DNA of 64,000 nucleotides from JBEDUK01 sp963781595 (GTDB taxonomy: Bacteria > Actinomycetota > UBA4738): the NCBI GenBank assembly GCA_963781595.1, contig CAWAGG010000006.1, positions 1,240,001 to 1,304,000 on the forward strand, read 5' to 3'. Position numbers and translations under genes: made by a program. Shown in pieces: positions 16,461 through 25,759 of this stretch. Numbering within the stretch: the first letter of the stretch is position 1; every line of letters begins with the position of its first letter. The notes below the pieces were generated by a model that was given only the letters and a program-made list of their open reading frames with translations, was not told where the DNA came from and did not search any database.

Positions 16461-17414
16461 ATGCGTCGGATCGGCGGTGCGAACCCGGTTCCGGATGTGA
16501 GCGACGTGCCCGAGGCGGTACGGCGGCTCGCCGCGGAGCGCGACGCGATGCGCCGCGCGAAGGACTACGCGGGCGCCGACACCGTCCGCGAGCGGATCCG
16601 CGTGGCGGGCTTCGAGATCACCGATACGGCGGACGGCCCCGTCCTGTCGCCCGTTCGCGCGGAACCGTCCCCCCCACGCCGCCTCGCGGCGTCGGAGGTG
16701 GTCGGCCTGCTCGACCGGCCGGCGTCGGCCGACGCCACGGTGACCTGGATCGTCGAAGGGTGGCCCGAGGACGTTCGCCGGGGCATCGCAGCCTTCGATC
16801 GGAACCATCCCGCTCGAGCGATCCAGCACGTGGTCGCCGACCTCACCGGAACCTCCGTCGACGGATGGCGCGGCGTGACGGACCTTGTCCTGCTCCGTGA
16901 CGACGTCGGGTGGGCGGCGGCGCGCAACGCCGGGCTGATGCGCGCGCTCGGGCGGGTCGTGATCGTGGCGGACGGGAGCATCGAAACCACCGGCGACGTG
17001 GTCTCCCCGCTCATCGCGACGCTGGAGGACCCGAGCATCGGGGTGACGGGGCCGTTCGGGATCGTCACCGACGACCTCCGCGAGTTCCACGGATCCGCCG
17101 GGCCGGACGTGGACGCGATCGAGGGCTACCTGATGGCGTTCCGGCGCGAGGCCGTCGTGGACGGCCTGCGGTTCGACGAGCGGTTCCGCTTCTACCGAAC
17201 GGCGGACATCGAGCTGTCCTTCCGGATCAAAGCCACGGGCTTGCGTGCGACCGTCACGCCGCTGCCGCTGGTGCGCCACGAGCATCGGATGTGGGAGCAG
17301 ACCCCGACCGATCGCCGGGATGCGCTGTCGAAGCGCAACTACTACCGTTTCCTCGACCGGTGGAGGGGCCGGTTCGACCTGACCGTGGCGCACGCGACGA
17401 CGGAGGGACGATGA
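16461..17414 (+). CDS. GT2-like glycosyltransferase with N-terminal CysRS-like helical segment
   Basis: The 317-residue protein has two parts. Residues about 10-65 (VRRLAAERDAMRRAKDYAGAD to FEITDTADGPVL) look like the C-terminal helical segment of cysteinyl-tRNA synthetases. The rest is a family 2 glycosyltransferase fold: ARNAGLMRALGRVVIVADGSIE holds the donor-binding region, IEGYLMAFRREAV is the acceptor region, and RFDERFRFYRTADIELSFRIKATG is the C-terminal catalytic segment. A His-rich LPLVRHEHRMW follows. No membrane segment is seen. The stop overlaps the next ATG by 4 bp (ATGA), so it is translationally coupled to the amidinotransferase-like gene. Donor and acceptor are unknown. Confidence 0.75.
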   Translation: MRRIGGANPVPDVSDVPEAVRRLAAERDAMRRAKDYAGADTVRERIRVAGFEITDTADGPVLSPVRAEPSPPRRLAASEVVGLLDRPASADATVTWIVEGWPEDVRRGIAAFDRNHPARAIQHVVADLTGTSVDGWRGVTDLVLLRDDVGWAAARNAGLMRALGRVVIVADGSIETTGDVVSPLIATLEDPSIGVTGPFGIVTDDLREFHGSAGPDVDAIEGYLMAFRREAVVDGLRFDERFRFYRTADIELSFRIKATGLRATVTPLPLVRHEHRMWEQTPTDRRDALSKRNYYRFLDRWRGRFDLTVAHATTEGR

Positions 17415-18277
17415 GCGAGATCGCGTACGGGGCGCAGACCATGACCGACCCGCTCCGGCGCGTCCTGGTCAAGCGGCCCGGGCCGCCCTTCGGCGCGGCG
17501 TTCGACGACCGGGCCAACGGGTACCTCCACCCGGTCGACCTGGACCTGGCGCGGCGGCAACACGACGAACTGCTCGTGCTCCTAGCGAACCTCGGGGTCC
17601 ACATCGACGAGCTCGGCGCGGAGAACGGCGCGGATCCCGATCTGGTCTACGTGTTCGATCCGGCGATCGTGGGCGATCGTGGCCTCGTCGCGCTCCGCTC
17701 GGGGAAGCCGAACCGCTTGGGCGAGGAGGCCGTGATGGAGGCGTGGGCGACCGACCAGGCGATCCCGATCGCGGGGCGCATCGAGGCGCCCGGGACCGTC
17801 GACGGAGGGGACACGTTCTGGCTCCGACCGAACGTGTTCTGCATCGGCCGGTCGCTGCGGACGAACCGTGACGGCGCTCGGCAGCTCGGCGACATCGTGG
17901 GGGGCGACGTGCTGATGTTCGACGTCCCGTACGGCGACGGGCCGGAACGGTGCCTGCACCTGCTGTCGCTCCTCTCGCCCATCGCGGACGACCTGGCGGT
18001 CGTGTACCTGCCGCTCCTGCCCACCGGCCTCTACGACCTGCTCCGTGACCACGGGGTCGAGCTCATCGCCGTGCCGCCGGAGGAGTACGCGTCGCTCGGG
18101 ACGAACATCCTGGCCGTGCGGCCGGGCGTCGTGATCGTCGTCGATGGGAACCCGGCGACCCGACGTGCGCTCGAGGAGCAGGGGTGCGAGGTTCACGCGT
18201 TCGACGGCAGCGAGATCTGCCTGAACGGCAGCGGCGGCCCGACGTGCCTGACGCGTCCGATCCTGCGGACGCCCTGA
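17411..18277 (+). CDS. Amidinotransferase-fold enzyme (arginine deiminase / DDAH-like)
   Basis: The 288-residue protein belongs to the guanidino-group modifying superfamily. The catalytic elements are visible in order: EAPGTVDGGDTFW with the acidic and Asp residues, RCLHLLSLLSPI with the catalytic His, and GGPTCLTRPIL with the nucleophilic Cys279 near the C-terminus. NEQRPHQ-type arginine-binding residues are not clear, so dimethylarginine hydrolase, arginine deiminase or another guanidine substrate are all possible. The ATG overlaps the preceding glycosyltransferase stop. The gene ends 42 bp before the end of the convergent ftsH. Confidence 0.83.
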   Translation: MSEIAYGAQTMTDPLRRVLVKRPGPPFGAAFDDRANGYLHPVDLDLARRQHDELLVLLANLGVHIDELGAENGADPDLVYVFDPAIVGDRGLVALRSGKPNRLGEEAVMEAWATDQAIPIAGRIEAPGTVDGGDTFWLRPNVFCIGRSLRTNRDGARQLGDIVGGDVLMFDVPYGDGPERCLHLLSLLSPIADDLAVVYLPLLPTGLYDLLRDHGVELIAVPPEEYASLGTNILAVRPGVVIVVDGNPATRRALEEQGCEVHAFDGSEICLNGSGGPTCLTRPILRTP

Positions 18278-18319
18278 ACCGAGGCGCCGGCCCGAGCGGC
18301 TGGCGCGGGGCGACCGGAG

Positions 18320-20420
18320 CTAGTCCGGACGCGGCGGGATGTCGCCGCCGGGGACGGCGCTGGGGAACCGGGGGAGGTCGATCCCGTCGCTGCCCTGTGC
18401 CGCGTCGGTGATGATCTGCGGGCCGGCGTCCGCCGCGCGCTCGCGCTCGATGCGCGCGTCCTCCTCCTGGAGCGCCCGTGCGCGCTCGGCCGCCTCGCGG
18501 TCGATCTCCTCGTCGCTCGGGATCTGGAGGCTGCCGTCGACGTAGCGCTTGAGGTCGTCGCCCTCCATGACCTCGCGGGCCATCAGCAGCTTCGACAGCT
18601 TCTCCAGGAATCCGCGATCCTTGTTCAGGATCTCGATCGCGCGCCCGCGAGCCTCGTTGATCAGGCCGCCCGCCTCTTGGTCGATCAGCTGCTGGGTCTC
18701 CTCGGAGATCGCCGGGCGCTCGGGGAAGAAGAAGCCGTTCGCGCCGCGGCCGTTCTGGCCGAACGCGATCGGGCCCAGCTTCTTGCTCATCCCGTAGTCG
18801 GTGATCATCGCCTTGGCGATCTCGGTCGCCTTCTGCAGGTCGTCGGCAGCGCCTGTCGAGATCTCGTTGAAGACGATCTCCTCGGCCGCGCGCCCGCCGA
18901 GCGCGAATACCAACCGGTCGAGCAGCTCGGGCTCGGTCAGCAGGTAGCGGTCCTCCAGCGGCCGGGTCATCGTGATCCCCAGCGCACCGGCTCCGCGCGG
19001 GATGATCGTGACGCGGTGGACCGGGTCGATGTTCTTCGGCCGCAGCGCCGCACAGCGCGTGACCCATCTCGTGGGTCGCGACGCGGACCTTCTCCCGATC
19101 GGACATGATCCGGCTCTTGCGCTCGAGACCCGCGACGGTCCGGTCGATCGCCTCCTCCAGCTCGACCATCGTGACCGAGTTCTTCTCGCGGCGCGCCGCG
19201 AGCAGCGCAGCCTCGTTCACGACGTTCTCCAGGTCTGCGCCGGTGAAGCCCGGCGTCCTCGCCGCGAGCGTCTTGAGGTCGACGGTCGGGTCCAGCGCGA
19301 CGGCCCGGGCGTGCACGCGCAGGATGGTCTCGCGGCCACGCAGGTCTGGCCGGTCGACGACCACCTGCCGGTCGAACCGACCGGGTCGTGTCAGCGCGGG
19401 GTCCAGGACGTCGCCACGGTTCGTCGCGGCCATGATGATCACGCCCTTGCTGGAGTCGAACCCGTCCATCTCGACCAGCAGCTGGTTCAGCGTCTGCTCG
19501 CGCTCGTCGTGCGAGCCGAGGGAGCCGCCCAGCGCGCCGGCGCGCGACTTGCCGATCGTGTCCAGCTCGTCGAGGAAGACCAGGCACGGGGCCTTCTCCT
19601 TCGCCTGCTGGAACAGCTCGCGAACGCGCGCGGCGCCAAGGCCGACGAACATCTCGACGAACTCGGAGCCGCTCATGAAGAAGAAGGGGACGTTCGCCTC
19701 GCCGGCGACCGCCCGCGCCAGGAGCGTCTTGCCGCACCCGGGGGGCCCGAGGAGCAGCACGCCCTTCGGGATACGCCCGCCGAGACGCTGATACTTCTTC
19801 GGCTGTTTCAGGAAGTCGACGATCTCGTGGAGCTCCTCGACCGCCTCGTCGACGCCGGCCACGTCCTTGAACGTGGTCTTCATCTCCTTGCGGTCGTAGA
19901 TCTTCACGCGGTTCTTGCCGAGGTTCAGCGCACCGCCCGCGCCGCCGCCCGCCATGCGCCGGAAGAGGAAGAAGTACAGCAGCGCGAACGGAACGGCGTA
20001 GATCAGGATGTTGATCAGGATGCTCGGGAGCACGCTCGGCGTGGACCCCGTGACCTCGACGCCGGAGTTGGCGAGCTTGGTCATGAGGTCCTGAGACTGG
20101 AAGTTGGTGGGGAGCGCGGCGCTGAACTGGCTGCCGTCCTTCGTCTCCCACGTAACGCTGGTGCTGGAGACGTCGGCCTTCGCGACCTTCCCGTCGTCGA
20201 CCTGCTGGATGAACGCCGTGTAGCTCATCGACGTCGGGTGCGGGTGGAGCAGGAGGCTCTGGACCAGGAGCACCAGGAGGACCGCGCCGATGATGTACGC
20301 GATCGAGAACCGCCAGGGGCTCTTGGTGGGCTGACCGCCGCCGCTCCCGCTGTTGTTCCCACCGCCGATGTCCCAGCCGGGGAACCGGCCTTTGCGTCCG
20401 CCGTTGTCGTCGTTCGGCAT
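18320..20420 (-). CDS. ftsH: ATP-dependent zinc metalloprotease FtsH, frameshifted near 19048
   Basis: Two frames join into one complete FtsH. From the ATG at 20420: a short Gly/Ser-rich N-terminus, a membrane helix (about residues 40-58), the periplasmic domain, a second helix (about 133-153), then the AAA domain with Walker A GPPGCGKT (225-232), Walker B VFLDEL (281-286) and zinc-binding HEMGH (450-454). Just after ALC the frame changes, and LRPKNIDPVHRVTIIPRG continues in the next frame to the stop at 18320, including LGGRAAEEIVFNEISTG. Deleting one base near 19048 restores the consensus. FtsH degrades misfolded membrane proteins and is usually essential in actinobacteria, so an assembly error is likelier than loss. 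GTG at 20435 is an alternative start. It is divergent from sigR. Confidence 0.85.
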
Positions 20421-20582
20421 ATCGTCGTCACCCACTCCGTGAGAACCATTCCGGTGGAAGCCGACGCGAGCCCCCGAGGAACCCAGCGGCCGGCCGTGAC
20501 TTCCGCCTACATCTTCCCACCTTCGAACCGATGCGGTGCACAGGACGTTCCCGTCGCGCCCCGGGCGCCGTCAGCGCGAACC

Positions 20583-20588
20583 GCTACG
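20583..20588 (+). promoter_or_regulatory. Putative -10 element of sigR
   Basis: TACGAT lies about 26 bp upstream of the ATG at 20615. The leader includes a GGGAG ribosome binding site. Confidence 0.4.
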
Positions 20589-20614
20589 ATGGCCGCCTCG
20601 AACGTCCGGGAGCG

Positions 20615-21206
20615 ATGATGGGTGCGGCGGAGAGCAGGGCGATCACCGGCGACCTGGAGGCCAGGTTCGAAGCCGAGGCCATGCCGCTACCTCGACGGGA
20701 TGTACGCGGCCGCCTACCGCCTCACGCGCAACGCCGCCGACGCCGAGGACCTGATCCAGGAGACGTTCCTGCGCGCGTACCGGGGCTTCCACCAGTTCGA
20801 GCCGGGGACGAACCTCAAGGCGTGGCTCTACCGGATCCTGATGAACACGTTCATCAACATGTACCGGAAGAAGCAACGCGAGCCGCGGACGATCTCCGAC
20901 GAGGAGGTCGAGGACTGGTACCTCTATTCGAGGATCGTCGAGGGCGGCGCCGAACCGTCGGCCGAGTCCGAGGTCCTCGAGAAGCTCCCCGACGAGGACG
21001 TCCAGGCGGCGCTGATGGCCCTGCCCGAGCAGTTCCGCACCGCCGTGCTGCTGGCTGACGTCGAGGGGTTCAGCTATAAGGAGATCGCCGAGATCATGGA
21101 CGTGCCCATCGGCACCGTGATGTCCCGGCTGCACCGCGGAAGAAAGGCGCTGGAGAAGCGGTTGTGGGACGTCGTCAAGGAGCGAGGTCTTGTCAGAGAA
21201 GTGTAA
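20615..21206 (+). CDS. sigR: SigR-type ECF sigma factor, frameshifted near 20686
   Basis: The N-terminal frame gives MMGAAESRAITGDLEARFEAEAMP. One base later the product continues as YLDGMYAAAYRLTRNAADAEDLIQE, the standard region 2.1-2.2 sequence of SigR/SigH. One extra base in CCGCTACC explains the break. Region 2 includes FHQFEPGTNLKAWLYRILMNTFINMYRKKQ, and region 4 includes LPEQFRTAVLLADVEGFSYKEIAEIMDVPIGTVMSRLHRGRK. SigR controls the thiol-oxidative stress response and is held inactive by RsrA, which is encoded immediately downstream with overlap. It is about 196 residues when corrected. Confidence 0.85.
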
Positions 21207-21447
21207 CGAGGTACTTGCGGAGATCGAGCGCTACGTCGACGGGGAGCTTCCCGACGACCAGCTCGCGGACCTCGTGAAGCACATCCACGAGTGCCCCCCG
21301 TGCCTCTACCGCGCGGACTTCCAGGCGAAGCTCAAGGAGATCCTGCGCACGAAGTGCGAGGCGAGCCGGTCGGTCCCGCAGGAGGGGTTCGTCCTACGGG
21401 TGCGCCAGACGATCCGGTCCGAGGTTCGGTACCGAGACGAGGTCTGA
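21190..21447 (+). CDS. rsrA: RsrA-like zinc anti-sigma factor
   Basis: The 85-residue protein starts with TTG, 17 bp inside the end of sigR. It contains Cys5 and the zinc-binding HxxxCxxC motif (HIHECPPC), followed by a helical segment and another Cys in LRTKC. This is the ZAS-domain pattern of RsrA, which releases SigR when its thiols oxidise to a disulfide. Overlap with sigR and size fit the family. The extra cysteine in LRTKC could join the redox switch. Confidence 0.85.
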   Translation: MSEKCNEVLAEIERYVDGELPDDQLADLVKHIHECPPCLYRADFQAKLKEILRTKCEASRSVPQEGFVLRVRQTIRSEVRYRDEV

Positions 21448-21588
21448 GCGCCCGCACCCTTCGGGACCCGTTCCACCTCGACGTTTCCTCCACAACTTTC
21501 TCGGTTCGTGACGAAACCGACGCACCTTCACGGGCGAATCCCTTCCGGGAACGATGGACACCGCGCCGATGCTCGCCCGAGGCTCGTC

Positions 21589-21771
21589 ATGAAGGGAAGC
21601 CGACCCCAGAGGCTGCCGCAGCCGACCCAGACGTCGGACGAGGGACGGACGTGCGACGCCCCGGGCTGCCGGACGAAGCTGTCGATCTACAACCTCGGGT
21701 CCAGGTGCTGGCAGCACGCCGACCTCCACTTCCCGAACTACCGGGGCAAGCGCCTGAGCGATCGGGAATGA
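21589..21771 (+). CDS. Small Cys-rich protein, hypothetical
   Basis: A 60-residue protein (MKGSRPQRLPQPTQ...) with a CDAPGC pair followed by CWQH, giving a C-x4-C...C-x2-H arrangement that could bind one zinc. It ends YRGKRLSDRE. No clear ribosome binding site was found, and an in-frame start further upstream at 21508 is possible. It follows the sigR-rsrA pair and may belong to the same redox regulon, though that is inferred only from position. Confidence 0.5.
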   Translation: MKGSRPQRLPQPTQTSDEGRTCDAPGCRTKLSIYNLGSRCWQHADLHFPNYRGKRLSDRE

Positions 21772-21793
21772 CCGCCGCGACCCGGACCTCGGG

Positions 21794-21799
21794 TAGGCT
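21794..21799 (+). promoter_or_regulatory. Putative -10 element (leaderless)
   Basis: TAGGCT ends 9 nt before the ATG at 21809, with no Shine-Dalgarno between. Confidence 0.45.
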
Positions 21800-21808
21800 T
21801 CGGTTCCC

Positions 21809-22588
21809 ATGCCGGACGTGGTCCTCTACGAGGCGCGCGGTCCGTCGGTCTGGTTGACGATCGACCGGCCCGATCGCCGGAACGCGCTGAACCCGGCGGT
21901 GATCGACGGGCTGCTGGACGGCCTCGCACGCGCCGCGCATGACGCCGGGGCGCGCGTCGTCGTGCTGACCGGCTCCGGAGACCGGGCGTTCTGCGCAGGC
22001 GCCGACCTTGCCGGTATGGCCCCCGCCGACGGTCGCGTCGCCGAGCACGAGCGCCGCGGGCGGATGGGCGCCGTCCTCCGAGCCCTCATCGAACACCCCA
22101 AGCCGGTGATCGCGCGCGTGAACGGGTACGCGCTCGCCGGAGGGTTCGGCCTCGCGCTCGCCTGCGACCTGATCGTGTCCTCCGACGCTGCTGCGTTCGG
22201 CACGCCGGAGATCGACGTCGGGCTGTGGCCGTACATGATCACCGCCGTGATCCAGCGGAACGTCCCGCGGAAGCTCGCGCTGGAGATGATGCTGACGGGC
22301 CGGCGCGTGGCGGCCGACGAGGCGGCACGCTGGGGCATCGTGAACCAGGTCGTCCCGGCAGCCGAGCTCGACGCGGCTGTGGACGCGCTGTCCCACGAGC
22401 TGGCCTCGAAGAGCCCCCTCGTCATGCGCCTGGGCAAGGAGTCGTTCCGGCGAGCGCAGGAGATGGCGTTCGACGATGCGCTGTCGTACCTGAACGCGGC
22501 CCTGACGGTGAACCTCGAGAGCGAAGACGTCGTCGAGGGCATCTCGGCGTTCATCGAGAGGCGGGCGCCGAACTGGAAGGACCGGTGA
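21809..22588 (+). CDS. Enoyl-CoA hydratase/isomerase family protein
   Basis: The 259-residue protein has the crotonase fold: TGSGDRAFCAGADLAGM supplies one oxyanion-hole element and the NGYALAGGFGLALACDLIVSSDAA segment the other. PEIDVGLWPYMITAV follows, where a catalytic Glu normally sits. It likely acts on an acyl-CoA in beta-oxidation or branched-chain breakdown. The acyl-CoA carboxylase at 23234 fits an acyl-CoA context. The start at 21809 has no ribosome binding site but has TAGGCT 9 nt upstream. Confidence 0.87.
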   Translation: MPDVVLYEARGPSVWLTIDRPDRRNALNPAVIDGLLDGLARAAHDAGARVVVLTGSGDRAFCAGADLAGMAPADGRVAEHERRGRMGAVLRALIEHPKPVIARVNGYALAGGFGLALACDLIVSSDAAAFGTPEIDVGLWPYMITAVIQRNVPRKLALEMMLTGRRVAADEAARWGIVNQVVPAAELDAAVDALSHELASKSPLVMRLGKESFRRAQEMAFDDALSYLNAALTVNLESEDVVEGISAFIERRAPNWKDR

Positions 22589-22750
22589 CCGTCGCCGTGG
22601 AGGCGTGGGCACGACCTCCTCGATCGTCGCTCGCGCCCCGCGACCGTAGGCGTCGCGGCCGGCGGCAACGTTCCCGAACGAGCCGCGCTCATCGATGCGC
22701 TGCTGCCCGTCGACACGGAAGGCCGTTCGCGCCGGGCGGGCGAACCGGAG

Positions 22751-22756
22751 TAGGCT
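22751..22756 (+). promoter_or_regulatory. Putative -10 element (TAGGCT)
   Basis: It lies 32 bp upstream of the ATG at 22789, giving a short leader that carries AAGGAG. Confidence 0.4.
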
Positions 22757-22788
22757 GAGCATCCGTCCGCCGAGCGAAGGAGTTGGGG

Positions 22789-23088
22789 ATGAGCGACGAG
22801 ATGATGGGCGCCGCCGAAGAGGCTGCCGGCGACGCGATCGATGAGGCCGAAGCCGCCGCCGTCCTGCACGATGATGCGGCCGAGAAGGCCGTCGCAGCGG
22901 GCGAGCTGTACGCGGCCGCCGACGAGCTGACCGCGGAGGCCGTGGTCGAGGAGACTGCTGCCGAGGACCTCGACGACATGGCGGTGGACGACGCGGCTGC
23001 CGCCGTGGCGCTCGCCGACGCCGCTGAGGACGGCGACGACGACGGCGGCTCCGACGGTTCCGGGGGGACCGGCGGCGGCGAGGGGTAG
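22789..23088 (+). CDS. Acidic alanine-rich protein, hypothetical
   Basis: The 99-residue product is almost entirely Ala, Glu and Asp (for example EEAAGDAIDEAEAAAVL), with a Gly/Asp/Ser C-terminal tail ending GGEG. It is predicted to be helical and highly negative. Start support is good: AAGGAG lies 7 nt before the ATG, and a TAGGCT promoter hexamer lies upstream. No homologous family is recognised. Low-complexity composition makes a false gene possible, but the translation signals argue for expression. Confidence 0.5.
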   Translation: MSDEMMGAAEEAAGDAIDEAEAAAVLHDDAAEKAVAAGELYAAADELTAEAVVEETAAEDLDDMAVDDAAAAVALADAAEDGDDDGGSDGSGGTGGGEG

Positions 23089-23233
23089 CCCGGGCGCGAA
23101 CCGACGGGTGTTCGCGGCCTCAGGCTTCGTCTCCATCGACGCCACCGTCGCGCGATAGCATCCGCTCCGAGCGGGCTCCGGTAGGCATCGGGGAACGACG
23201 TCCCGGCGAAGAGCCCCCGAGGAGGTTCCAGCC

Positions 23234-24886
23234 ATGGCCGCACCGGCCGGACCCACGCCGCCGCCCGACGAGCACGAACCGCAGACCAGCCGGAACGTCA
23301 CGTACACGTACGAGGGGCCGGATCTTCGCGGACATGCGGAGCAGCTCCGAACGAGGCGGGCCCACGCCGAGGAGTTGGGCGGGCCCGACCGCGTCGCGAA
23401 GCAGCACGCCGACGGCAAGCTCACCGTCCGCGAGCGACTCGACCTGCTGTTCGACGACGGGTCGTTCGACGAATTCGCGTTGCTGGCGCACCATCAGTCG
23501 GCTTCGCCGCAGATGCAGGGCAAGGACACGCCGGCCGACGGTTGCCTGACGGGCGTCGGGCGCGTCGACGGCCGGCGCGTCGCGGTGATCGCCTACGACT
23601 TCACGGTCATGGCGGGCTCGATCGGCATGGTGGGCGAGCTGAAGGCGACGCGGATGCGCGAACTGGCCCTGCGTGACCGCATCCCGCTCGTGTGGCTGAT
23701 CGATTCCGCCGGCGCGCGGATCCAGGAGGCCGCCGGGTCGATGTTCGCCCGGACGGGCGACCTGTTCCGCGAGCAGGTGGTGATGAGCGGCGTCGTGCCG
23801 CAGGTCGCCGCCATGATGGGCCCCGGCGCGGCCGGGACGGCGTACATCCCGGGACTCGCGGACTTCGTCCCCATGGTCCGCGGCACGTCGCACATGGCGC
23901 TCGGTGGGCCGCCGCTGGTCAAGGCCGCGGTCGGTGAGGACGTCACGGCCGAGGAGATGGGCGGCTCGCAGGTCCACACCAAGATCAGCGGCGTGGCCGA
24001 CCTGGAGGTCGCTGACGACGGTGCGTGCATCGAGACGGTCAGGACGTACCTCGGGTTCTTCCCTTCGTCGAACCTCGAGCCTCCCCCGCGCCGGCCCGAG
24101 GCCGACCGGACCGACCCCCCCGATCGGCGATGCGAGGACCTGTACGACATCGTGCCGGCGAACCCGCGCCGGGCCTACGACGTGCGGAAGGTGATCCGTT
24201 CGATCGTCGACGACGGGGCGTTCTTCCCGATGAAGCCCGAGTGGGCCAGCAACCTGGTGACCGGGTTCGCGCGGTTCGACGGACGCCCTGCGGGCATCGT
24301 CGCGAACCAGCCGATGATGCTCGGCGGCGCGCTGGACGTGAACGCCGCCGACAAGGCGGCGCGGTTCGTCTGGCTGTGCGACGCGTTCAACCTCCCGCTC
24401 GTGTTCCTGATGGACTGCCCTGGGTTCCTGGTCGGCTCGGCGGTCGAGAAGCAGGGCATCATCCGGCACGGGGCGAAGATGCTGTTCGCCGTCGCCGAGG
24501 CGACCGTGCCGAAGGTCACGGTGGTGCTCCGGAAGGGGTACGGCGCCGGGTACTACGTGATGAACGGCCGGGCGTACGAGCCGGACCTGATCGTCGGCTG
24601 GCCGACCGCGGAGATCTCCGTGATGGGCCCGGAGGGCGCCGTGAACATCATCTTCCGCAAGCAGATCGAGGCGGCGGGCGACGCGGACGCGCGGGACGCG
24701 ATGCGCAACCAGATGGTGGAGATGGTCCGTTCGCAGATCGACGCGTACGTCGCGGCGGGCTGGTCGTTCCTCGACGACCTGATCGATCCGGCGGACACGC
24801 GGGCGACCGTCGTCCGCGGCCTGGAGCTCGGCGGGACCAAGAGGGTCGAACGGCCCTGGCGCAAGCACGGCGTCCTCCCCGTATGA
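23234..24886 (+). CDS. Acyl-CoA carboxylase beta (carboxyltransferase) subunit
   Basis: The 550-residue protein has two crotonase-like halves typical of propionyl-/acetyl-CoA carboxylase beta. The N-terminal half has IDSAGARIQEAAGSMFARTG and MVRGTSHMALGGPPLVKAAVGE. The C-terminal half has GIVANQPMMLGGALDVNAADKAARFVWLCDAFN and LRKGYGAGYYVMNGR. It transfers carboxyl from biotin to an acyl-CoA. No biotin-carboxylase subunit lies in the window. An AGGAGG ribosome binding site precedes the ATG at 23234. The stop overlaps the start of the GNAT gene (ATGA). Confidence 0.92.
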   Translation: MAAPAGPTPPPDEHEPQTSRNVTYTYEGPDLRGHAEQLRTRRAHAEELGGPDRVAKQHADGKLTVRERLDLLFDDGSFDEFALLAHHQSASPQMQGKDTPADGCLTGVGRVDGRRVAVIAYDFTVMAGSIGMVGELKATRMRELALRDRIPLVWLIDSAGARIQEAAGSMFARTGDLFREQVVMSGVVPQVAAMMGPGAAGTAYIPGLADFVPMVRGTSHMALGGPPLVKAAVGEDVTAEEMGGSQVHTKISGVADLEVADDGACIETVRTYLGFFPSSNLEPPPRRPEADRTDPPDRRCEDLYDIVPANPRRAYDVRKVIRSIVDDGAFFPMKPEWASNLVTGFARFDGRPAGIVANQPMMLGGALDVNAADKAARFVWLCDAFNLPLVFLMDCPGFLVGSAVEKQGIIRHGAKMLFAVAEATVPKVTVVLRKGYGAGYYVMNGRAYEPDLIVGWPTAEISVMGPEGAVNIIFRKQIEAAGDADARDAMRNQMVEMVRSQIDAYVAAGWSFLDDLIDPADTRATVVRGLELGGTKRVERPWRKHGVLPV

Positions 24887-25718
24887 GCGAGCCCGAAGGG
24901 ACGCCCGGCGGCGGGCCGGCGCCCGACGTTCGGGCGCTGCACGAGAACCTGGTCGAGCACTACGCCTTCCACCGGCGCCTGGCCGGCAGCGAGTTCCACC
25001 GCGAGCCCGACGTGGTCTGGTACCGGTCCGGCCGGCCGCCGAACTTCTGAACGCGGCGATGTCGGCGACCTTCGCCCCGGACCGGGTCGCGCGACGCGTC
25101 GGTGAGGTCCTCGCGGCCTTCGAGGCCTGGTCGGTGCCGATGCGATGGTGGACGGACGAACGCGGCCACCCGGCCGACCTGACGGGCGCCCTCGAGCGCC
25201 GTGGCTTCGCGATGAAGTGGGACGTGCCCGGCATGACGGTCGACCTGGGGAACGGCCTGCGCGTGGCCGCCCCCGCCGACGGCATCGAGATCCGGCGCGT
25301 AACTGAGATGCGCGACCTTCGGACCTGGTTCTCGGCGTTCGCCGCCGGGTTCGGGTTCGATCCGGATGCCGAACGCCCGTGGCTCGAGGCCTTCGAGGAG
25401 CTCGGGGTCGAGGAGGGTTCGCCGCTGCGGCACTACATCGGCTTCGCCGACCGCGAGCCGGCGGCGAGCGCGACGGCGTTCCTCGGCGCCGGTGCCGCAG
25501 GCATCTATCACGTCGGGACGAGGCCGGACGCGCGCGGCCGCGGACTGCGTGGCGCGGTCACGCTCGCGCCGCTGGTGGAGGCGCGCGACGCCGGCCTGCG
25601 GTGGGGCGTCCTCAAGGCGTCGCACCTCCGTCGAGAGGTCTACGAGCGCATGGGCTTCGTCGAACGGGCACGGCTGCGCCAGTACCGCTGGTCCCCGGTC
25701 GACGCACCTCCGCCGTGA
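24883..25718 (+). CDS. GNAT family N-acetyltransferase, frameshifted near 25047
   Basis: The first 55 residues (MSEPEGTPGGG to WYRSGRPPNF) end at a TGA at 25048. The following frame continues directly as LNAAMSATFAPDRVARRV. A typical actinobacterial GNAT of this type reads across this join (W-x-x-G-x-P-x-x-x-N-x-x-x-x-x-x-F), so one missing C in TTCTGAAC is the probable cause. The acetyl-CoA-binding core is at the end: GTRPDARGRGLRGAVTLAPLV, then LKASHLRREVYERMGFVER. Corrected length is about 278 residues. Substrate unknown. The ATG overlaps the carboxylase stop by 4 bp. The second part could be translated alone from ATG 25059, but it would lack the N-terminal lobe. Confidence 0.75.
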
Positions 25719-25732
25719 CGACGGCGGGCGAC

Positions 25733-25759
25733 GGGTGCGCTGGGTGCGCTGGGTGCGCT
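25733..25759. repeat. Three exact tandem copies of a 9-bp unit
   Basis: GGGTGCGCT is repeated three times without interruption (25733-25741, 25742-25750, 25751-25759). It lies between the convergent GNAT and zinc-ribbon genes and touches the latter's stop codon. It is likely a slippage-prone microsatellite. Confidence 0.8.

Noticed and set aside
24883..25050. Acyl-CoA carboxylase epsilon subunit
   Set aside because: The short frame continues out of frame into the GNAT; it reads as a GNAT N-terminus.
22687..25285. Long minus-strand frames opposite the carboxylase and hydratase genes
   Set aside because: Arg/Ser/His-rich composition without motifs; they mirror real genes.
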